Positions 8,928 through 16,775 of a stretch of 64,000 nt of DNA are shown here, in pieces; the stretch's first letter is position 1; each line of letters begins with the position of its first letter. Both the position numbers and the translations under genes were made by a program. The notes under the pieces are model-generated. The model saw only the letters and a list, made by a program, of their open reading frames with translations. It was not told where the DNA came from and ran no database searches. This DNA is from Olsenella sp. An270 (lineage in GTDB: Bacteria > Actinomycetota > Coriobacteriia > Coriobacteriales > Atopobiaceae): assembly GCF_002159735.1 (NCBI RefSeq), contig NZ_NFJF01000001.1, forward strand, positions 62,001 through 126,000, read 5' to 3'.

Positions 8928-8937
8928 TGCAGCTCCG

Positions 8938-8959
8938 GGCCGAGCCTCTCGGCCTTTTT
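8938..8959 (+). terminator. Terminator between tRNA-Gly and tRNA-Cys
   Basis: GGCCGAG/CTCGGCC with a 3-base loop, followed by five T. tRNA-Cys begins 6 bases later, so it is either expressed by read-through or has an unrecognised start. Confidence 0.75.
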
Positions 8960-8964
8960 CATAC

Positions 8965-9038
8965 GGCGAAGTGGCCAAGTGGTAAGGCACGGGCCTGCAA
9001 AGCCCTGACCCCCGGTTCGAATCCGGGCTTCGCCTCCA
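8965..9038 (+). tRNA. tRNA-Cys (GCA)
   Basis: The acceptor GGCGAAG pairs with CTTCGCC, with an encoded CCA (9036-9038). The anticodon loop CTGCAAA gives GCA. The T-arm CCCGG-TTCGAAT-CCGGG is intact. Confidence 0.96.
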
Positions 9039-9047
9039 GAACCTGAC

Positions 9048-9072
9048 GGGCGCCCTCCGGGGCGCCCTTTCT
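9048..9072 (+). terminator. Terminator of tRNA-Cys
   Basis: The stem GGGCGCC/GGCGCCC is followed by TTTCTTCT. The T-rich tail runs into a TTCTTCTCG element shared with many other intergenic sites in the window. Confidence 0.8.
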
Positions 9073-9080
9073 TCTCGGCC

Positions 9081-9159
9081 GAATAACACGCAGAATCGCC
9101 AATGCGTATTATTTCCAACTGCGGATATAGAAGGTTGTGCTTGATTCTGCGTGTTATTC
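9081..9159. repeat. Long-armed inverted repeat, family E copy 1
   Basis: Arms of 17 bp (GAATAACACGCAGAATC, 9081-9097, and its perfect complement at 9143-9159) are separated by 45 bases. TTCTTCTCG lies just left (9070-9078) and CGAGAAGGAC just right (9182-9191). The related copy at 46214-46290 has the same outer core AATAACRCGCA. It lies between the tRNA-Cys terminator and the second tRNA-Gly promoter. Confidence 0.85.
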
Positions 9160-9217
9160 CGCGCGGGGTGCGGCGGGCGGGCGAGAAGGACGTGCGAAGC
9201 GCGACCCAAATTCTCAC

Positions 9218-9246
9218 TTGCGCTCGGGCGGGTCTTCCCGTATAGT
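9218..9246 (+). promoter_or_regulatory. Promoter of the second tRNA-Gly
   Basis: TTGCGC (9218-9223), a 17-base spacer and TATAGT (9241-9246), 13 bases before the tRNA: the same layout as copy 1, although the spacer differs. Confidence 0.75.
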
Positions 9247-9259
9247 TACTCCTTGCGTC

Positions 9260-9335
9260 GCGGGCTTAGCGCAGTTGGTAGCGCGCAACCTTGCCAAGGT
9301 TGAGGTCGCGGGTTCGAACCCCGTAGCCCGCTCCA
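9260..9335 (+). tRNA. tRNA-Gly (GCC), copy 2
   Basis: Sequence identical to 8852-8927, including CCA. It has its own promoter and terminator, so this is a maintained duplicate, not a fragment left by integration. Confidence 0.97.
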
Positions 9336-9346
9336 GAAACTCTCGA

Positions 9347-9371
9347 GGGCCGGTCATTGACCGGCCCTTTT
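9347..9371 (+). terminator. Terminator of the second tRNA-Gly
   Basis: GGGCCGGTC/GACCGGCCC with a 3-base loop and TTTT. Confidence 0.85.
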
Positions 9372-9420
9372 GCTATGCTTGTCGGGCGTCGGGGCCGTCT
9401 TCCAAGGAGTCGCTGAGCAC

Positions 9421-10398
9421 ATGTTCCTCTCCCTCATCTTCGTGGCGTTTCTCTTTGCCGTGATCCAGGGGTTCGTGCGCGTGGTCGTCTTCTTCTGGGA
9501 GTGGCTCTCGCGCGGGGACCGTCTGGGCGAGGAGCGCGTGGAGCGCGCCGAGATCGCCCTGGACCAGTCGGAGGACGTCCTCGAGCGCGAGCTGGCCCGC
9601 GCCGAGCGCAAGCGCGGCCTGGGGCGCCTCTTCGCCCGCTGGCACGCGTCGGGCGAGGCCATCGACGAGTACCTCGACCACCTGAGCCTCGGCTGGTACC
9701 AGGCCGTCATCATCTTCTTCCTGGGGTCGATGGCCGGCCTTCTCATCGAGGAGGTCTGGATGCTCGTGAGCGCCGGCCTCACCGAGAGCCGCGTGGGACT
9801 GGTGTGGGGGCCCTTCTCGCCGCTCTACGGCCTGGGGGCCGTGCTGCTCACGTGGATGAGCTTCCACCTGCGCGCCCATGGCGCCGCCGGCTGGCAGGTG
9901 TTTCTGGTCTCCGCGGTCGTGGGCGGGGTGCTCGAGCAGCTGGCCGGGTGGTCCATGTCGACGTTCTTCGACGCAGAGTCCTGGACCTACCTGCACCTGC
10001 CCGACCACATCACGCAGTGGGTCGCGTGGCGCTTCCTGGCGGCGTGGGGCGTGCTGGGTCTGGTGTGGTGCCGCGTCGTCATGCCGCGGCTGCTCTACCA
10101 GATCGGCATGCCCACCACGAGGCGCCAGGCGGTCTTCGTGACGCTCGTGGCGGTGTACCTGGTGGCCGACGTGGCCATGACGCTCGCGTGCTTTGACCGC
10201 AAGGCGGAGCGCGACGCGGGCGAGCCGCCCTCCAACGCCTTCGAGCAGTGGGTCGACACCAACTACAACGACGAGTTCATCTCCAGCCGCTTTGAGAACC
10301 TCAAGATCGGCGGGGAGCGGGACCTGGTGGACGCGGACGGCAACATCGTCCTGGACGAGAGCGGCAGGGCCGTGACCAGGGGAGGCGAGGGCAAGTGA
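9421..10398 (+). CDS. Putative ABC-transporter permease of the CmpB/DUF1113 family
   Basis: A 325-residue polytopic membrane protein. A first helix (MFLSLIFVAFLFAVIQGFV) precedes a charged coiled region (about 40-85), then helices with the family motif VWGPFSPLYGLGAVLL, and a soluble C-terminal tail of about 60 residues. This resembles Pfam ABC_trans_CmpB (putative type IV ABC permease), whose transport role is not established. An in-frame ATG exists at 9370 inside the tRNA terminator; AAGGAG at 9404-9409 favours 9421. It overlaps the next gene by 4 bases (GTGA). Confidence 0.72.
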   Translation: MFLSLIFVAFLFAVIQGFVRVVVFFWEWLSRGDRLGEERVERAEIALDQSEDVLERELARAERKRGLGRLFARWHASGEAIDEYLDHLSLGWYQAVIIFFLGSMAGLLIEEVWMLVSAGLTESRVGLVWGPFSPLYGLGAVLLTWMSFHLRAHGAAGWQVFLVSAVVGGVLEQLAGWSMSTFFDAESWTYLHLPDHITQWVAWRFLAAWGVLGLVWCRVVMPRLLYQIGMPTTRRQAVFVTLVAVYLVADVAMTLACFDRKAERDAGEPPSNAFEQWVDTNYNDEFISSRFENLKIGGERDLVDADGNIVLDESGRAVTRGGEGK

Positions 10399-11591
10399 CC
10401 CAGCGCGAGGTCTATCTGGACTACGCTGCGGCGACTCCGGTTGACCCGGAGGTCGCCGAGGCGATGCTGCCGTACCTCACGGAGCGCTTCTGGAACCCGT
10501 CGGCGCCCTACGCGCACGCCCGCGAGGTGCGCGACGACGTGGAGCGCGCCCGTGGCACCGTGGCGCGCCTCATCGGCGCCCGACCCGACTGCCTGACGTT
10601 CGCCGCCGGCGCGACCGAGGCCAACAACCTCGCCTTCGCGGCGGTGGAGGGCCACGTTGTGGTGGACGCCATCGAGCACGAGAGCGTGCTCGCCTGCGCC
10701 GCGACCCACGCCCGGCGCACGGTGCGCGTGGGCGAGGACGGCCTCGTGGACCCGGCGGCGGTGGCGCGCGCCATCCGCCCGGACACCGAGCTCGTCTCCG
10801 TGGAGCTCGCCAACGGGGAGATCGGCTGCGTGCAGCCCGTGCGCGAGATCTCGCGCGTGGTGGCGGCCGAGCGCGCCCGCCGGCTCGAGGCGGGGGAGGA
10901 CACCCCCATCCTCCTGCACTCGGACGCCTCCCAGGCGGCCGGCGCGCTCTCGGTGAACGTGAGCACGCTGGGCGTGGACCTGCTCACCCTCTCCGCGGCA
11001 AAGATCTACGGCCCCAAGCAGGTGGGCGTGCTCTGGGCCTCCGAGGAGGTGCGGCTGCGCCCGCTCGTCTACGGCGGCGGCCAGGAGGGCGGCGTCCGCT
11101 CGGGCACGGAGAACGTGGCGGGCATCGTGGGCCTCGCCCGCGCGCTCGAGCTCGCGTGCGAGCGACGCGTCGAGGAGAGCCGCCGGCTCGCGGGGCTGCG
11201 CGAGCGCCTGCGGGAGGGTATTCTCGCCCGCGTCCCGTCGATGGTGGTCACGGGCCCCAAGAACCCCAAGCGGAGGCTGCCGGGCCTCCTGCACGTCTCC
11301 TTTGCCGGCGTCGAGGCCAGGCGGCTGGTGATCGCGCTCGAGCGCGCGGGCGTCTCGGTGGGCACTGGGTCGGCCTGCGCCGCGAGCCGCATGCGCGTCT
11401 CGCACGTGCTCGAGGCCATCGGCATGCCGCGAGACCTCGCGGAGGGGAGTCTGCGCCTCACGCTGGGCCGCGGCACCACCGAGGAGGACGTCGACTACGC
11501 CGCGGACGCCATCGCGGACGCTGTGTGCGCGGAGATGGACAGGCGGACCATGCACACCTACCCAGAATCGGCCCTCGGCGGCCCAAAATAG
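10395..11591 (+). CDS. Cysteine desulfurase (NifS/IscS family)
   Basis: A 398-residue PLP enzyme of aminotransferase class V. The PLP lysine lies in LSAAKIYGPKQVG (near 202), and the catalytic cysteine in GTGSACAASRM (near 328). The conserved SGTENVAGIVGL is present. It releases sulfur from cysteine as an enzyme-bound persulfide. It starts with GTG overlapping the previous stop and is followed 11 bases later by mnmA, the tRNA thiolase that consumes the persulfide. The pairing suggests a main role in tRNA 2-thiouridine formation, though Fe-S supply cannot be excluded. Confidence 0.92.
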   Translation: MTQREVYLDYAAATPVDPEVAEAMLPYLTERFWNPSAPYAHAREVRDDVERARGTVARLIGARPDCLTFAAGATEANNLAFAAVEGHVVVDAIEHESVLACAATHARRTVRVGEDGLVDPAAVARAIRPDTELVSVELANGEIGCVQPVREISRVVAAERARRLEAGEDTPILLHSDASQAAGALSVNVSTLGVDLLTLSAAKIYGPKQVGVLWASEEVRLRPLVYGGGQEGGVRSGTENVAGIVGLARALELACERRVEESRRLAGLRERLREGILARVPSMVVTGPKNPKRRLPGLLHVSFAGVEARRLVIALERAGVSVGTGSACAASRMRVSHVLEAIGMPRDLAEGSLRLTLGRGTTEEDVDYAADAIADAVCAEMDRRTMHTYPESALGGPK

Positions 11592-11602
11592 GGGAGGTGT
11601 GT

Positions 11603-12655
11603 ATGGTTGCCAAAGTGTACTGTGGCCTCTCCGGCGGGGTGGATTCCGCCCTCGCGGCCGCCCTGCTCGTGGAACAGGGCTATGACGTCACCGCGGTCTA
11701 CATGCGCAACTGGTCGCGCGACCTCCCGGGCTTCAAGTGCCCGTGGGCACGCGAGCTGGCGGACGCGGAGCGCGTGGCGGTGACGCTGGGGATCGACCTG
11801 GAGGTCTGGGACTGCGAGGCCGAGTACAAGGCCACGGTCGTGGACTACCTCGTGGACGCCTACGCGCACGGCTACACACCCAACCCCGACGTCATGTGCA
11901 ACCAGACCGTGAAGTTCGGGACGTTCCTCGACCGCGCGCTGGCCGAGGGCGCCGACTTCGTGGCCACGGGCCACTACGGCCGCGTGGAGCGCTGCGCGGA
12001 CGGGCGCACGCACCTGCTGCGCGCGCTCGACGAGCACAAGGACCAGACGTACTTCCTGTGGCGCGTGGGCGAGGAGGCCCTCGCGCGTACGCTCCTGCCG
12101 GTGGGCGAGGTCCGCGACAAGGCCGAGGTGCGCCGCATGTGCGCCGAGCGCGGCCTCGGCGTGGAGAACAAGCCGGACTCCGACGGCATCTGCTTCGTGG
12201 GCCCGGTGGGGATCAGGACGTTTCTGCTCGACTCGCTGGAGCGTCGCGCCGGCGACGTGGTGGAGTGGGAGACCGGGCGGGTGCTCGGCCGCCACGACGG
12301 GGCGTTCCTCTTCACGGTGGGGCAGCGGCGCGGCCTTGACCTTGGCGGCGGCCCCGCCCGCTACGTCGTGGGCACGGACGTCGAGAAGAACGTGGTGTAC
12401 GTGACGGCCGACCACGACAGCCCCGCGCTCTTCTGCCGCGAGATCGCCCTCGACGACATGCGCTGGATCTCCGGCGAGCCACCTGCGGTGGGCCGCTACC
12501 TCGTGCGCACGCGCCACACGGGCGAGCTGCGCGAGGCGGAGCTCGACGGGTGCGCGTTGCGCTTTGAAGAACCCGTGCGCCGCGTGGCGCCCGGCCAGTC
12601 GGCTGTGGTCTACGATGGTCTCCGCTGCCTCGGCGGCGGCATCGTGCAGAAGTGA
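11603..12655 (+). CDS. mnmA: tRNA-specific 2-thiouridylase MnmA
   Basis: A 350-residue enzyme that activates U34 of Lys/Glu/Gln tRNAs with ATP and inserts sulfur. The N-terminal PP-loop SGGVDS is at about 9-14. The first catalytic cysteine is in TPNPDVMCNQ and the second, persulfide-forming one, in DSDGICFVG. The C-terminal beta-barrel domain is complete. Its frame is open far upstream, but ATG 11603 follows GGGGAGGTG and is the first start outside the desulfurase gene. Its sulfur donor is probably the product of the preceding gene. Confidence 0.94.
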   Translation: MVAKVYCGLSGGVDSALAAALLVEQGYDVTAVYMRNWSRDLPGFKCPWARELADAERVAVTLGIDLEVWDCEAEYKATVVDYLVDAYAHGYTPNPDVMCNQTVKFGTFLDRALAEGADFVATGHYGRVERCADGRTHLLRALDEHKDQTYFLWRVGEEALARTLLPVGEVRDKAEVRRMCAERGLGVENKPDSDGICFVGPVGIRTFLLDSLERRAGDVVEWETGRVLGRHDGAFLFTVGQRRGLDLGGGPARYVVGTDVEKNVVYVTADHDSPALFCREIALDDMRWISGEPPAVGRYLVRTRHTGELREAELDGCALRFEEPVRRVAPGQSAVVYDGLRCLGGGIVQK

Positions 12656-12684
12656 GACAAATGAACCCGTCCCCTTTGTCTCAC
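12652..12684. repeat. REP-like palindrome between mnmA and the YbaK-type gene
   Basis: GTGAGACAAA (12652-12661) and its perfect complement at 12675-12684 surround a 13-base loop containing GAACCCGTCCCC. The left arm overlaps the mnmA stop codon. The motif resembles REP-type palindromes scattered in many bacterial genomes; that comparison is from memory and was not searched. It could also act as an intercistronic hairpin. Confidence 0.7.
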
Positions 12685-12698
12685 GCGGAGGAGGAGCC

Positions 12699-13184
12699 AT
12701 GTCGATAGAGAGGGCCTGCGCCCACCTGGCGCAGTTCGGCGCCGAGGGGCGCATTCGGGAGTTCGAGGAGTCGAGCGCCACGGTGGAGCTCGCGGCGGCA
12801 GCGGTGGGCACCGAGCCCGCGCGCATCGCCAAGACGCTGAGCTTCATGGTGGGGGAGACGCCCACGCTGATCCTCATCGCCGGTGACGCCCGCGTCAACA
12901 ACCAGGCGTTCAAGGCGACGTTCCACACCAAGCCCAAGATGCTCTCCGCTGACCAGGCCGAGCAGCTGATCGGCCATGCCGTGGGCGGCGTCTGTCCCTT
13001 CGGCGTCGAGCCGGGCGTGGAGGTCTTCCTCGACGAGTCCCTGCGCCGCTTCGATACGGTCTGGCCCGCCGCCGGCAGCTCCAACTCCGCGATCGAGCTC
13101 ACCCTCGACGAGCTCGAGCGCTTCTCCGGGGCGAGCGGCTGGGTGGACGTGGCAAAGGGCTGGAGAGACGAAGAATTGTCGTAG
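12699..13184 (+). CDS. YbaK/ProX-type aminoacyl-tRNA deacylase
   Basis: A 161-residue protein of the YbaK/EbsC/INS family, which hydrolyses mischarged tRNAs such as Cys-tRNA(Pro). Family features are the segment IAKTLSFMVGETPTLILIAGD with the conserved lysine, followed by NNQAFKATF and GGVCPFGV near the C-terminal half. GGAGGAG lies 6 bases before ATG 12699; a longer frame to 12564 overlaps mnmA and is rejected. It sits with two other tRNA-related genes in one direction. Confidence 0.88.
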   Translation: MSIERACAHLAQFGAEGRIREFEESSATVELAAAAVGTEPARIAKTLSFMVGETPTLILIAGDARVNNQAFKATFHTKPKMLSADQAEQLIGHAVGGVCPFGVEPGVEVFLDESLRRFDTVWPAAGSSNSAIELTLDELERFSGASGWVDVAKGWRDEELS

Positions 13185-13277
13185 ACGCGCCGCCGCCGGC
13201 CCGCCGCGCGCACGTTCTTCTCGCCCGCGCGGTACACTTAGCTGACTGGACCGATTGCGTACGCGACGGGAGCGCAC

Positions 13278-14645
13278 GTGGCAGCAGACGAGAAGAGCCC
13301 CAGGGAGGCGAAGAAGGCGGCGGCCAAGAAGGTCCCGCTGAAGGTCTCCGCTGTGCGCTCGGTCTCGCCCGAGGACAGCGCCGCCGACAAGAAGTCGCTC
13401 GGCCAGGTCCGCAAGACCTTCATCTTCCTCGGCTTCGTTGCCATCGCCTATGCCGCCTACCTGGTCTTCTCCGGTCAGGTCGACGAGTTCGTGACGTCGC
13501 TGGCGGGCGTGGACCTCGCCTGGATCACCGCGGGCGTCATCTGCTTTTTGTTCTACTACGTCTTTGGCGTGGTCGCCTACGCGCTCTCGATCATCGCCGA
13601 CCCCGACAACCCGGTGGGCATCCGCGACCTCATGAGCGTCGAGGCCTCCGGCGTCTTCTTCATGCGCCTGACGCCCAACAGCGCCGGCGCCCCGCCCGCG
13701 CAGATCTACCGCCTCACGCGCGCAGGCCTCTCGGTGGGCGAGGCGAGCGCCCTCAACTTCACGCGTACGGTGCTCTACGAGGCCGGCGAGGGCGTCTTCG
13801 CCGCGATCATGCTCGTCTTCTGCGGCGGCTACTTCTACGAGACCTTCGGCGACGTCACGCTCGTGGGCCTCTTCCTCTTTGGCTTCAAGGTGGTGCAGGT
13901 GGGCGCGATGCTCTTCCTGTGCCTGTTCCCCAAGCCGGTGGTGGCGATCGGCAACTGGGCGCTGCGCTTTGCGAACCGTCGCCGCTGGCTCAAGGACGAC
14001 AAGTACGAGCAGTGGTACGAGATGGTCAACACGCAGGTGGTCAAGTTCTCGGCCGCCTTCAAGCGCTCCGCGAAGAACGTCCGCGAGATGCTGCTGACGA
14101 TGGCGGTGACGCTGCTGCAGCTCGGCTGCATGTACGCGCTGCCGTGGTTTGTCCTGCGCGCCTTTGGCGAGCCGGCCGACTTCCTGATCTGCCTGGCGTC
14201 CGGCTCCATGCTGGAGCTGCTGATCAACGCGGTGCCGCTCCCGGGCGGCGCAGGCGGCGCCGAGGTGGGCTTTGCGATTCTCTTCCAGGGCATGTACGGC
14301 GTCCACACCACGGCCGGCTTCGTGATCTGGCGCGCGGTGGAGTACCTGCTGCCGGTCCTCATCGCCGCCCCGTGCATGGGCATGCGCTCCAAGGGCGGGG
14401 AGAGCCTGAACCGTCGCTGGAACCGCTTCCGCAAGCGCGTGGTCGGCTTCGTGACCGGCCGCGGGGGCGGCAAGCGCGCGACGGCGCGCGGCGGCGTCAC
14501 CGTGAAGCCCAAGGCCAAGAAGGTCGTCGTGTCCGGTGCGGGCGCCAAGGCGGGCGGCTCCGACGTGCAGGCGCGGATCGCCGCCGGCAAGGCCGCCGCA
14601 GCCGCCAAGAAGGAGGCTGCCGAGAAGGACGGCGCAGCCGAGTAG
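13278..14645 (+). CDS. Flippase-like membrane protein (LPG synthase TM domain / UPF0104)
   Basis: A 455-residue protein with a basic N-terminal tail (about 45 residues), about eight membrane helices, and a Lys/Ala-rich C-terminal tail ending KKEAAEKDGAAE. The core contains the family segments NSAGAPPAQIYRL and LPGGAGGAEVGF typical of the lysylphosphatidylglycerol-synthase membrane domain (Pfam LPG_synthase_TM). It lacks the C-terminal aminoacyl-transferase domain of MprF, so it is probably a lipid-handling or glycan-lipid protein, not a lysyl transferase. The GTG start is chosen because no ATG with a ribosome site is available nearby. Confidence 0.75.
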   Translation: MAADEKSPREAKKAAAKKVPLKVSAVRSVSPEDSAADKKSLGQVRKTFIFLGFVAIAYAAYLVFSGQVDEFVTSLAGVDLAWITAGVICFLFYYVFGVVAYALSIIADPDNPVGIRDLMSVEASGVFFMRLTPNSAGAPPAQIYRLTRAGLSVGEASALNFTRTVLYEAGEGVFAAIMLVFCGGYFYETFGDVTLVGLFLFGFKVVQVGAMLFLCLFPKPVVAIGNWALRFANRRRWLKDDKYEQWYEMVNTQVVKFSAAFKRSAKNVREMLLTMAVTLLQLGCMYALPWFVLRAFGEPADFLICLASGSMLELLINAVPLPGGAGGAEVGFAILFQGMYGVHTTAGFVIWRAVEYLLPVLIAAPCMGMRSKGGESLNRRWNRFRKRVVGFVTGRGGGKRATARGGVTVKPKAKKVVVSGAGAKAGGSDVQARIAAGKAAAAAKKEAAEKDGAAE

Positions 14646-14677
14646 GGCGACCTTCTCGCCTGTCGTTCTCGCCTGTC

Positions 14678-14746
14678 GGCATGTCCCCCTTTTTACAGGC
14701 GGACATGCCGCAGTTTTGGCAGAACCTCTCGTCAAATAGGGGGACA
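14678..14746 (+). terminator. Overlapping alternative hairpins after the flippase-like gene
   Basis: Two 9-bp perfect repeats share one segment: GGCATGTCC (14678-14686) pairs with 14701-14709, while TGTCCCCCT (14682-14690) pairs with 14738-14746. Only one can form at a time. A TTTTT run lies in the first loop. The arrangement could be a terminator with an alternative fold, or a degraded repeat. Confidence 0.5.
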
Positions 14747-14787
14747 AGAGAAGTTTTGGACAATCGTGCGCAATCTCAAAATTGTGC

Positions 14788-14817
14788 TTGCACTCCGGGT
14801 GGGTTCCTTGCTACTAT
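14788..14817 (+). promoter_or_regulatory. Promoter of tRNA-Val
   Basis: TTGCAC (14788-14793) with TACTAT (14812-14817) at an 18-base spacing, 38 bases before the tRNA. Confidence 0.6.
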
Positions 14818-14855
14818 ATCCCTCGCGCTGCGGTCCCCAGCAGTGCACCACATAC

Positions 14856-14930
14856 GGGCGTTTAGCTCAGGGGGAGAGCGCTTCCCTGACACGGAAGAGG
14901 TCACAAGTTCAAATCTTGTAACGCCCACCA
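14856..14930 (+). tRNA. tRNA-Val (GAC)
   Basis: The acceptor GGGCGTT pairs with AACGCCC, with an encoded CCA at 14928-14930. The anticodon arm CTTCC-CTGACAC-GGAAG gives GAC. The T-arm ACAAG-TTCAAAT-CTTGT is intact. Confidence 0.96.
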
Positions 14931-14939
14931 CGAATGACG

Positions 14940-14973
14940 CAGGTCAGAGGCTATGGTCTCTGACCTGTTTTTT
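14940..14973 (+). terminator. Terminator of tRNA-Val
   Basis: A 10-bp perfect stem CAGGTCAGAG/CTCTGACCTG with an 8-base loop and six T. Confidence 0.92.
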
Positions 14974-15114
14974 GTACGTGAAGGAGGATTTTTCGGGCGC
15001 CCACCTTTCCCCCAAGTCGCTCCGTCACATTCCGTCCCCTCCCGTGTGTGCTAGGTGAAGGGGAGGGCAGCTGCGACCCCGAGGTACCCGACAATCCACG
15101 AGAGGAGGCTGCCG

Positions 15115-15642
15115 ATGACGGGCTCGAAGAACGCGCCCGACCGCGACCCCGAGCGGCTCGTGCGCGACTACGCCGACCTCGTCCTGCGCGTGTGCTACAC
15201 CTACCTGCGCTCGACGGCCGACGCCGAGGACGTCTGCCAGGACACGCTCGTGAAGCTCATCTGCCGCGACGAGCCGTTCCACGACCCCGGCCACGAGCGC
15301 GCCTGGGTCATACGCGTGGCGGCCAATGCCTGTAGGAACCTGCTGCGCGACCGCGGGGCGCACCCGGCGATGAGGCTTGACGACGCGCCGGAGCCGGCGG
15401 CGACGCAGGCGCCTGGCGAGGACGCGCTCCGACGGCGCGACGAGCGCGTGCTCGCCGCCGTCATGGCGCTCCCGCTGCCGCAGCGCGAGGCGGTCTACCT
15501 GCACTACTACGAGGGCTACCCCACGCGCGAGGTCGCGCGGATCGTCGGCGCCACCGACGACGCGGTGCGTCAGCGCCTGAGCCGTGCCCGTGCGAGCCTC
15601 AGAGACGACCTGAAGGGAGACTACGATGACTTCCCCGCTTGA
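15115..15642 (+). CDS. ECF-type RNA polymerase sigma factor
   Basis: A 175-residue sigma-70 family protein with only regions 2 and 4. Region 2 is at about 15-85 (DAEDVCQDTLVKL, then ERAWVIRVAANACRNLLRD). Region 4 is at about 120-170 (LPLPQREAVYLHYYEGYPTREVA in part, ending DAVRQRLSRARASLR). GAGAGGAGG stands before ATG 15115; the longer frame to 15055 has no ribosome site. The next gene overlaps it by 17 bases and encodes a membrane protein whose position fits an anti-sigma factor. ECF factors usually control their own operon and an envelope or stress response. Confidence 0.9.
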   Translation: MTGSKNAPDRDPERLVRDYADLVLRVCYTYLRSTADAEDVCQDTLVKLICRDEPFHDPGHERAWVIRVAANACRNLLRDRGAHPAMRLDDAPEPAATQAPGEDALRRRDERVLAAVMALPLPQREAVYLHYYEGYPTREVARIVGATDDAVRQRLSRARASLRDDLKGDYDDFPA

Positions 15643-16735
15643 TAGCTACACCCGCTCGATGGACGGCCTGCGCTTCTCCGATGAGGCAAAGGCCCGCATG
15701 GTCGAGGTCCTGAGGGAGGCCAAGAAGAACGCTCAGCCCAAAGCCCCCGCGGAGGTCCTGACCATGCCCGCCCGTCGCCCCAGGCACCGCTGGGCGCGCG
15801 TCGCCGCCGGTCTCGCGCTCGCCCTCGTGCTGGGCGGGGGCGGCACCGTCGCCGTGGCGGCGGGCGTGCTGCCCAACCCGGCCGACGTGCTCTCCGACGT
15901 CTTCGGCGGCGCCCCGGCCCAGACAGAGCTCCTGAACGAGGTCGGCCGCCCGATTGGCGCGAGCGCGACCTCGAACGGCGTCACCGTGACGGCCGAGGCC
16001 GTGGCGGGCGACCGGTCGAACTACACCGTCGTGTACTCTGTCGCGTTCGACGACCCCTCCGTGCTCGAGGACATCGAGCCCGGGGAGGACGGCACGCTGC
16101 CGCTCGTGGCCGACGCCACCTGTTATGTCGACGGTGCCAGTGGCGGGGGCGGCGGGTCCTGGTTCTACGACGCCGACCCGGGCGACGGCACCATCCAGTA
16201 CGCCGAGACCATGGGCTTCACCACCTGGAACGGCGCCAGCATCATCGGGCGCACCATGCGCTTCTCGATGAGCGAGATCAGGGTCTACGACGCGGAGGGG
16301 GAGTACGTGACCCTGGTCACGGGCAACTGGGACCTCAAGTTCGAGATGAACTACGTCGACACGACCGTCGACCTTCCGGCAGGCCAGCACACCACATGGC
16401 AGGGCGCGGACGTCACAGTCGACGCCGTAGCGGTGTCCTCCGTCGGCGTCACGGTGGACTACACGATCGACCGGCAGATCGGCGACCTCGGCCCCTCGGG
16501 CCAGATGAGCGACGAGGCCGAGGCGAAGATGGAGGCGGTCACCGGCCTGCCCGTCACCGTGACCTTCGCGGACGGTACTACGTTCGACGCCACTAACGCC
16601 AACACGCACGCGCAGGAGCAGGGCGACGGCACGAGCGCCGTCACCAAGACGGTGACCTACGACCGCATCGTGGCCGCGGGCGACATCGTGAGCGTGACCG
16701 TGGGCGACGTGGAGATCCCCGTGAGCGCCGCGTAG
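15626..16735 (+). CDS. Probable membrane anti-sigma factor (DUF4179-like), sigma partner
   Basis: A 369-residue protein: about 55 cytoplasmic residues, one membrane helix (about 52-74, VAAGLALALVLGGGGTVAVA), then a large Gly/Thr/Val-rich extracytoplasmic region of beta character. No zinc-binding HxxxCxxC motif is seen in the N-terminal part, so it is not a ZAS anti-sigma. Overlap with the sigma gene implies translational coupling, and the topology fits a regulator that holds the sigma factor at the membrane. The domain family name is from resemblance only. Confidence 0.65.
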   Translation: MTSPLDSYTRSMDGLRFSDEAKARMVEVLREAKKNAQPKAPAEVLTMPARRPRHRWARVAAGLALALVLGGGGTVAVAAGVLPNPADVLSDVFGGAPAQTELLNEVGRPIGASATSNGVTVTAEAVAGDRSNYTVVYSVAFDDPSVLEDIEPGEDGTLPLVADATCYVDGASGGGGGSWFYDADPGDGTIQYAETMGFTTWNGASIIGRTMRFSMSEIRVYDAEGEYVTLVTGNWDLKFEMNYVDTTVDLPAGQHTTWQGADVTVDAVAVSSVGVTVDYTIDRQIGDLGPSGQMSDEAEAKMEAVTGLPVTVTFADGTTFDATNANTHAQEQGDGTSAVTKTVTYDRIVAAGDIVSVTVGDVEIPVSAA

Positions 16736-16775
16736 GGCCAGCCTTAATCGAGCTCGAGATGGCAGGGTTTGTGTC

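Noticed and set aside
8852-9335. tRNA-Gly repeat as attachment sites of an integrated element
   Set aside because: Both copies are complete with their own promoters and terminators, and the short DNA between holds only tRNA-Cys and a repeat, no integrase.
11156-12655. A 499-residue fused desulfurase/thiouridylase frame
   Set aside because: The upstream part lies inside the desulfurase gene in a different frame; ATG 11603 follows a clear ribosome site and gives the full MnmA.
15626-16735. Zinc-containing (ZAS) anti-sigma factor
   Set aside because: No HxxxCxxC motif is found in the N-terminal cytoplasmic part.
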